This document shows, one piece after another, positions 56,469-64,000 of a stretch of DNA of 64,000 bases (positions are counted from its first letter, which is position 1; each line of letters starts with the position of its first letter). A model generated the notes under the pieces. That model saw only the letters and a list, made by a program, of their open reading frames with translations, did no database searches and was not told where the DNA came from. The DNA is from Endocalyx cinctus (Eukaryota; Ascomycota; Sordariomycetes; Amphisphaeriales; Apiosporaceae). Location of the stretch: the NCBI GenBank assembly GCA_001600455.1, contig BCKC01000005.1, positions 2,108,001 to 2,172,000 of the forward strand, given 5' to 3'. A program made the position numbers and the translations under genes.

Positions 56469-58402
56469 CTAGATATTGCTGGGCGAATATGATAAAAGTG
56501 TTGATTGTCAGGCTGAGACTCGATCACAATTCGTTGAACCCCCTCTCCATCATGACATTCTTGGCTTGTAAAATTAAACCGATTGAATTGATATGTATGG
56601 GATAAGTGCATATTGAATTGAGCGCTTTAAGATTTTTTTTTTTTTTCTTATCGATATCATTATAAGAAGCTCAGTCCTTGTATCGGGTACTCCCCTATAG
56701 TGGCGCTCTTGGCAAGTTGAGGTTGACATGCAAAATTACTGAGAATAACTCCCCTGTATCACCATCTGGCTCATAACATCGGGTTTCGATTCTGAGTTTA
56801 GAAATGTAAGACTAGTATATGTAAATATATATAAGTATATTGAAGTAGGGTTACGACATGTCATGCGATTTTCAAGGTGTCAAATAAATTATTCCCGGAA
56901 GACTTCTCGTGATTCAGTAGCGTAGACGTTTAGAATTCATGAGCCAGTATGAGGCGACAAGAAGAGGTGCGAAGCTGGCCAAGTTTTCCTTTACGAGTCT
57001 AGTTTTTCGTATGAAGCCAGTAGTGTGCTTTGGTATCCAGCTTATCCTTGAACAGTATATTAGATCATAGTATGCCACAAATCATGATCCAGCTTCTCCG
57101 GCATGGAAGATGTGACAGATGGAGTAGAGTAGTATTGAGCAGTCGTGAGTACATAAGAAGAAGACCAGCTAATTTTTTCGACATATTTTTACCCTGAACG
57201 AAATTGAATAAATATATGAATCCGCAATGTCTCAAAGTTTATGCCATCATATCCCTAAGTCTCAATGTTATCTATAGCACCCCTTAGTAGACGAGATATT
57301 GTTCTTCAGTTAGAATCCCTAACGAGGGAGTTACGAAAGATTAAACACCGCATAAGAGGGGGACTGGATATGCTCAAAAGATCAGGAATTTTCTATCTAT
57401 AGCATGATGTACCGGTATCATATATATATATATTTCCCAGATAAACTACTGTAAATAACATCATACGACTATACCATATACAGAGTGTATGAATCTGCCT
57501 GCTCCTCGAAATATCCTCACAGAATCATGTTGAACTAAGATATCTACGTGGGCTACCAGATTCGTATCTTATGTGAAAGCTCGATATATAAATCCTGGCT
57601 CGTATTATGTTCAACCAATATATGTATTACTTAGCTATGTACGTGATAACCTAGGTATCACAATGCTCTCTTGACATTCTGGCTAGAGTTCTAGTATTTT
57701 AACAGTACCTTTACCCCTAATGGCAAATATAAACACACCAGCTAAGACTATCATAACCTTCCATATTAGTCGATAAAACCTTGTCATGGGAGTGCTGCTG
57801 AGTGGTGGGTGACAACATCGTCAAGACCCACGTGCTGTACATACACATGTTGGCAATACTTATCCAATATTATTGATGAATTATAAATGCTCTATCAACA
57901 ACACCCTTGGCAAGCGGTGGTGTTAAACGTACCTGGCAACCTGAGGAAGCACATGTCACTTCCGGGCCGTTTTCACATACAAAGGCTGGATCTAGATACT
58001 CAGTATAATATAATGCAGCAACTTAACGGAAAAGAAAAAGAAACCAAGAAAAAAAAGGGGACAACATCACTCCAGTACATAGGTAGGAAAAGCTGAGGAT
58101 AGTAGATCAAGCGTTTCATATCAAATTACGTGAGCATGAGCATCCATTAGCCATATATTAAGCCTCAAACTGCCAGATCACCTGTCACTAAAGCTCATAC
58201 CGATAGAGCTGCGCGTTAATTTCACATTCAGCATGGTATGCTTTACAGTCGTGGTATTCATTTATTTCTTTTTTTTAATCCAGAGGTGCTCGTGTGGCAT
58301 CCCTGTACCCGTGACTAAAGCCGGTGAGCCACCCATTCCGAATCTTAAGATCATGAAAAACTTGAATCAACGCCGTCGATGCCAGGTAGAAACCCCCATA
58401 AT
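56469..58402. other. 1.9-kb gene-free region
   Basis: AT-rich DNA between the promoter side of the twin-CX9C gene and the 3' end of the uS17 gene, with a T run near 56633 and an (AT)n tract near 57421. No coding sequence is supported. Confidence 0.55.
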
Positions 58403-59346
58403 TTAGAATTTGCTGAACTTCTTAACCGCCTTGCCCGTTCGCGGAAGTACACGGAGGACGTTGAATCGGACCTATCACATCATAATCAAGTTAGCATTCA
58501 AAATTTCGTTCTTGTATATCCATCTAGAAAAGAAGACCACTATCGCAAGGGAATTGGGAGATCGAGCAAACGTACGGTCTTGCTGAGGGGTCTGCACTGG
58601 CCAACGGTAACCTGGTCACCTTCCTCGACACGGAAAGCAGGAGAAACGTGCGCAGCAACGTTCTTGTGTCGCTTCTCGTAACGGGCGTATTTGGGGATGA
58701 AGTGAAGGTACTCGCGGCGGATGATGATGGTACGGTGCATCTTGGTCGAGATAACGGTGCCGGTCAGGATACGGCCACGGATGGAAACGAGACCAGTGAA
58801 GGGGCACTTCTTGTCTATATTAGGTGGTAATTAGCATTCCCATTTCCTTCAATACAAGTAAACCCATTTCTTCTCTTCGTTATCGAAATATATCTCTTTC
58901 GGTGATTCGAAGTGTTCGTAGGTTCGGTGTTTCGTTTAAATAAAACTCGTCGCTGGAACTGCACATACCAATGTAGCTTCCCTCAATAGCGGTCTTGGGG
59001 GTTCTGAAACCTAGACCAACATCCTTGTACCATCTTCGGCCACCCTAAAGTCGTACAAAAAACATGTAAGCAAATAAAGCTTCTCTCAAACTATTTTCCA
59101 TAGAAAAATTCGGTTGGTAGCTTACCTTACCAGGTCGCGACGACTTGGTCTTGACCTTAGAGTTAAGGAAGATATGAGGCTGCTTCTGGAAAGCACGCCT
59201 ATACGCAGAAACATTACATGTTAGTAAATAAGTCCGCCAACTTTAGAGCATATAAAATCTCGAGAGAACTTCGAGAAGGTGGTAATGATATGGGAAATAT
59301 GAAAAGTCTTTGCATACTCTGACTGAACAGTCAATTCCGTCGCCAT
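58403..59346 (-). CDS. RPS11: 40S ribosomal protein S11 (uS17)
   Basis: Small-subunit ribosomal protein. The five exons on the minus strand are 59346-59318, 59198-59126, 59044-58969, 58814-58576 and 58471-58403, giving 161 residues, the normal eukaryotic uS17 length. Spliced segments run in order: [78 protein letters not shown], then [35 protein letters not shown] and the end [11 protein letters not shown]. The introns are 119, 81, 154 and 104 bp with clean GT-AG ends; without the last intron the protein would end wrongly in LLDLPIPLR. It is transcribed divergently from SPC7. Confidence 0.97.
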
Positions 59347-60045
59347 GATTGCGTTTATTTATTTCCTTTGTCGCGAAATATAGGAAATCCGGAACCGGTG
59401 GTTGTTGATTTATTTTGGCGGACGGGATATAGGAAAAAGTTCGCGATGTTTATGGGGAAGAGACGTCCAGGGCCAATGTTCGAAAAATTGGAGTGTGGGA
59501 AATTCAATGGTTGTGTGGGCAAAAAATTCGCTTGTGGGAGCTAGTGGGTTTTATGTGGCTGAAGAATTAGCCTCAATTCAATTCAATGTGGCTTATGTGC
59601 GATGAAGGACCCCATTCACTTCGACACAGTGCAAAGTTCGCAAAGCTCGGTCCAGGTCACTATGAACGATAAATTGGGTTAGCGCGTGTATACATTTTAT
59701 AATAGTGGGGTCAATCCCGTCGCTGGCGACACCACCCGCTAATGTTTACAAACATGGATCTCGTAGCTTTATTTTTTGACGCGATCGCCACTTACCATTT
59801 ACATAGTATACCCATTCACCAACAATCACTCAGCAAACTGACACTTTCACGGTCAACAAAGGCCTACTACTAAGACGTGTCATGAAACTATGATATTCTA
59901 CTGGTAATATATGATCAGTATAACAATTTGCCATAGCTACTTGCCTTGCGACACGTCTTTAGGCTTGTTTGATCATTTGCTATAGGCAGATTAGTCGTCA
60001 CATAATATAATTCTGAAAAACGCGATTGTGTTCTATTCATGAAAC
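59347..60045. other. Divergent promoter region of RPS11 and SPC7
   Basis: A 700-bp spacer shared by a ribosomal protein gene and a kinetochore gene. I see no recognisable ribosomal-protein box that I could defend. An open frame at 59402-59605 has no protein-like features. Confidence 0.55.
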
Positions 60046-63000
60046 ATGTCCAGCCGCGCTGATTCCACCCTCCCTTCTACGAGGCGACCTCGAAAGTCAA
60101 CAGGTTACTCACCTGTGAGAAAGAGAATGGAGAAAGAAAATATCACCGTAGATGTGGCAAGCTCTTTAGCTGGTAATGGAGGACGTAAGAAGTCACGAAG
60201 CAAGAGTATTGGACCCGGCGGTCTTGATGTTCTTAAGTCGGCAACAGGCAATCGTCGAGTGGTATGATTAAAAGAATCGTGACCCAAATAATATTGTATC
60301 ATCATACTGACCTCTTTTGTAGTCCCTAGCTGCTCCTGTCAGACCTCCACCACGTTCGATTCTCAAGCCAACTATGCCATTACTTCCAGAAATCCCCCCA
60401 CATAAGCCAAAGTCATCTAATCGAAAATCGCCTCCAAATGTCCAAGGAGCAGACAAGTCAGCAAGCTCCTCCCAGAGCGATGACTCCGGCTCTTTGGGCA
60501 CCAAGGTAGCCCTACGAACCGAGGAAGAGCAACAAGCGGCTGCGCGTGAGCGAGAAGAAAAGGAGCGAGCAAAGCTGGAAAAAGAGATAAATGACCGACG
60601 CGAAGCCCGGAGAAAGTCTCTGGCTAATCGCCGCGTGTCTTTTGCGGCCGAGGCTACGCTCCACACGTTTCACGAAATTGAGTACATGCAAGATTCTACT
60701 ACTTCGACCGATTCAACAAGACGTGCCTCTTCGGCTCGATCACCGGCTGTAGCTCCCCCAAGTATCGAAGCAAATGACCCTCCGTCCACACCACCCGAGC
60801 AGGCCGACGACGTCGTTCCCGACTCACCAGAAGACCAACGCGATTTGCATCAAAAGAAGCGCCGGAGAAGCTCTGGCGTCTCTACACTCAACCTCACAAA
60901 TGCAGATGATCTCACCTTAGCATCGAGTATCTATAGTTCAGATTCGGAATGCACAGATGGGGCAATAGAGGAACATGAAGAGATAGATTCAAACTCGGAC
61001 AGCGACTCAGATGCTGATGGGGTGACTATGGATCTGGATGCGGACGAAATGACAGGTATTTCTGTCGCATCTGCTGTCTCGGCTCGTTCAGCATGGACGA
61101 CTGACTCTAATGACACTCTGGATGATGCGCTACGACTGGCATCTAGGAGGGCGGAAACCCAACAGATCGACGAGGAAGAAGAGGTTATCCCTTCATTCGG
61201 ATGGGCAAAGAAACCCGCAAAGCAGCCAAGTCCAGAAAGAAAGAGTATAATTGATGAATCTGAGATCCATGACGACGAGGAGGATCTCAGCGAAATGGAA
61301 ATGGACATGGATATGACCAATGCTATGGGTGGTATTCTTAAATCTCAAGTTGGCGTTGAAGGCGATCAGCAAGATGAGGAACTTTCTATGGATGTGACAC
61401 GTGCTCTAGGCGGTATTCTTCCTCAACAATCTAGGAAATCGACCAGCTCGGAACAGTTTGGAGAGGGATCTCCAATGGAAGAAGCCACCATGGACTTCAC
61501 TATGGCATATGGAGGAATTCGAAGAGACTCTCGAAATGAAAGCGAATTCGACGAGAATGAAGATATGTCAATGGAGCTCACCACCGTGATGGGCGGTCTC
61601 TTGGCTGGTAATAAGCAGACTGCTACGAGAAGACGACCGCAGAGCCGACGTCAGACCCTCATGGGCAACGATGATGCTACCATGGACATGACTGTTGGTC
61701 TTGGTCGTATCCTTCCCGCTAAACAAGACGAAATTGGCGAGGAGGGTGATGTCACTATGGGGATGGAAATGACTACCGCAATCGGTGGAATCATCAACGG
61801 ATCATCGCCCTTCAAAGATCGAGAACAGGGCAAGAAGCTTATGGAAGAAGAGGTCGACAAGTCAGACAGCACACCTATTCTAATCTCACCGTCAAAGCGG
61901 CGTTTGTCCAACGTCATCGGTGCAACCTCTTCGTTAGAAACAGACAGTCCAGGTCTTTCTGCCTTCCGAGGCAAAGGCCTCCGTCGTAGCACTAATCGGG
62001 GAGTATCTGAGCTACCCCAGTCAAGTTCTCCAGTGAGAAGCTCGCCAGTAAGGAGCTCTCCGATAAGAAAACCGCTACCTTCACGACCTTCTAGCCCAGA
62101 AAAGTCCAGAACACCCCTCACAAACGGAAAGTCAGCGTCTCTAAAGACCCCGCCCTCAAAGAAATCCCCAGCGCGCTCTCCCTCTCCGAAGCGGTCGGAA
62201 CCTAAAAATTCCGTTGCAACACCTCAGTCTGCCGCAAAGCAGAATACACATCGATCGATATTCCAACAAAGCGGTCCTACCAACGCAGCGACACCGCAAG
62301 TTGTATTAACTCCGCAGATACGGCGACTTTCTGGAGTTGGTGCTGATCGACCCGGTCTTGGTTCCCCTAAAGTCACAGCTATCTTTGATCGTCGTGGATC
62401 GCTTGGCGAGACTGCGAACGACTTCTTGCCGCGAGAAGGCCAGCGCGCTGTGAGCTTCGCGGATCCGCGAGTCATGGAAATTGAAATTGATAGAGAACGC
62501 GAACTGGAAGACGATAAGGAGAACAGCCGAAGGATTCTTGAACGAGAGGCAGATGGAGAGGACGAGAATAGCACTGCAACGCTAAAAGATATGATTTCAA
62601 GTATGACACCTAAGAAGAACCTATTAAAGGGGCGCAAGAGCCTTCATGTGGGAAGCGCGACAGGTCTTTTGGGGAAACGACCCTTTGAGCTTGACGATGA
62701 CGAGGATACCGAGGAGAGAGACGGAGTTAAGAGACTCAAGGGCCACCAGGCAAGTCCCGTCAAGAACGTACGGCTGAATGCACCACCTTCAAAAGCGGAG
62801 ACTACTGGCCGACGGTTCACACGCTCCTCTCCCAAGTCACCAGAGAGAACATCTGCCTCCGTTAGCACTCCTACTCTGACTCTTTCACCTCAGAAAGGAT
62901 CAAGAGTGGCGTCCTCACCCCAAGGCAAAGGTCGGTTTAAGGACGTTGAATCGGACGAGCCTACTAGCACAGTCAACTTCGAGGACACGCATGTAATGGA

Positions 63001-64000
63001 GAATCCTGATATCCAGGGCGATGATAATGGGGAGCATATCCATCTTCAAGATTTCTTGAACATGACGAGCATTCGTTTTATGGAGTTGACTACGACGAAA
63101 CGACGACATACTCAGGCTCCCACTACCCATAGGGATAGCGTTACGCCGGGCAAGGCAGATCTATCTCTTGAACGATGCGTGGTTGCTGGTGCCTGCACAG
63201 TCCCTATGTTGGAACTATACCAACATGTGAGTTTTCCTATCTTTCTGCATAACATTTTCAATCATGCTAACTACTCTCAGTCTTGCCGAGAACTGAAGAA
63301 ATATATCTCCGAAGGCAGGAGGATCGTTCGCGAAATCGAAACCGAAACTTTTGAAGAGAACCCCCCATTATTTCGAGAATACATTTCGGCAACCCCAGAA
63401 TTCAAGATCCTGATGGACAATCAGTTCAAAAACGTCAAGACCCACGCACGACTGCTTAGCAAAGCTATGTGGTACGAGTGGCGCATGAAGCTTCAGGACG
63501 GACTCAAGGAAGGTTTGGTGAAAATTGGCGAAGGCATGACCGTGGACGAAGAACTATTGCGACAACAGCAAGAGATGCTTGATTCGGTGCTACCTGGCTT
63601 GATGAGACAGTTTGAGTCTCTAGAAGTGGAACATGGAAATCTCCAGTCCATTGCTGACGAGCTAGCGGATTGCGACCCGGAAGACTTAAAAGCTGCTCGT
63701 ACCGAACTCGTACACGTCGACGCAGACATTCAAGCAAAGATACAAAAAATCGAAGAACTCCGACAGCAACTAGGCGAGACAGAAACCAATATCACGAAAA
63801 TGTCCGAAAAGAAAAAACAATGTATTACCGAGATCGAGGGGGCTGAAAAGATTCGAGAAGAGTGCAGAGGATGGACTTCTAATGAAATCTCGTCCCTCAA
63901 AGGTTAGTAGCGGATACCCTTCTATCTACTATGTCCTTTTCCACATACGTTACAGATTCTAACAAGTTTACAGCTCGAGTTGATCAGATTGAAAGTAAAT
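60046..64000 (+). CDS. SPC7: Outer kinetochore scaffold Spc7/KNL1/Spc105, truncated by window end
   Basis: Scaffold of the KNL1 complex that recruits checkpoint proteins and PP1. The exons are 60046-60261, 60323-63226, 63281-63902 and 63974 to beyond 64000, so the C-terminus is missing. The N-terminus has RSILK (SILK motif, 60356-60367) and RRVSF (60632-60643), the two PP1-docking motifs of KNL1. Six MELT-like repeats with consensus M-D/E-x-T-x-x-x-GGI/L follow at about 61296-61794. They are phosphorylated by Mps1 in known members to bind Bub3-Bub1. A Ser/Pro/Lys-rich linker contains several SSPVRSSP-type CDK-like sites. The Spc7 domain begins near 63030 (HLQDFLNMTSIRFMELTTTKRR) and passes into a long coiled coil with a Glu/Leu/Gln pattern from about 63530. 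The intron at 63227-63280 is 54 bp with a GCTAAC branch site. Confidence 0.95.
61296..61794 (+). repeat. Array of six MELT-like repeats within SPC7
   Basis: Coding repeats at about 61296-61340, 61381-61420, 61484-61519, 61561-61600, 61676-61713 and 61748-61794. Their cores are MDMTNAMGGIL, MDVTRALGGIL, MDFTMAYGGI, MELTTVMGGLL, MDMTVGLGRIL and MEMTTAIGGII. Each has Thr at the position phosphorylated by Mps1 in characterised homologues. Confidence 0.88.

Noticed and set aside
1..64000. CRISPR arrays, bacterial operons, phage genes, rRNA and complete tRNA genes
   Set aside because: I looked for regularly spaced repeats, B-box elements and rRNA-like sequence and found none that hold up; the window is fungal nuclear DNA.

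Overview
This is nuclear DNA from a filamentous ascomycete (Pezizomycotina). The evidence is short GT-AG introns (mostly 47-154 bp, with TRAC-like branch points), GC-richer exons in AT-rich spacers full of A/T runs, and fungal orthologues such as Spc7, Ame1, Tim10 and GH76. A Sordariomycete affiliation is my guess from the overall style, not something the sequence proves. No bacterial, viral or intact transposon gene is visible. I support sixteen protein genes, about 23.6 kb of coding sequence (roughly 37%). Spliced genes are given as one span with exons listed in the evidence.

Layout. 1-4046 is AT-rich and gene-free. An adenine phosphoribosyltransferase gene (+) follows at 4047-5279, and a PH-domain protein with a long repetitive disordered tail lies at 7484-9248 (-). 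The 12.3 kb from 9249 to 21585 holds no gene I can support. A large uncharacterised multi-exon gene (+) lies at 21586-25160. Three mitochondrial genes follow: lysyl-tRNA synthetase (-), TIM10 (+, divergent from it) and adenylate kinase 2 (+). A kinase-like gene broken by one in-frame stop lies at 33190-34374 (-). A secreted GH76-like glycosidase (+) is at 35326-37263, and an ERD2-type receptor with an acidic tail (-) at 37987-39434.

The right part has an uncharacterised protein with four CxxC pairs (40567-42903, -), the inner kinetochore protein Ame1/CENP-U (44904-47408, +), a four-helix MARVEL-like membrane protein (49145-50007, +), a 59-residue Cys-rich protein (53776-54055, +), a large twin-CX9C protein (55314-56468, -), ribosomal protein uS17/S11 (58403-59346, -) and, cut by the window edge, the outer kinetochore scaffold Spc7/KNL1 (60046-64000, +).

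Most of these are housekeeping genes acting in separate pathways: purine salvage, mitochondrial translation/import/nucleotide balance, ER retrieval, kinetochore and ribosome. I see no biosynthetic cluster and no dedicated defence system. The items most worth a second look are the stop-interrupted kinase gene, the unusual exon structures of AME1 and SPC7, the two RVxF-type motifs in Spc7, the PPHLRH motifs of the 1134-residue protein, and the duplicated motif in the PH-domain protein.
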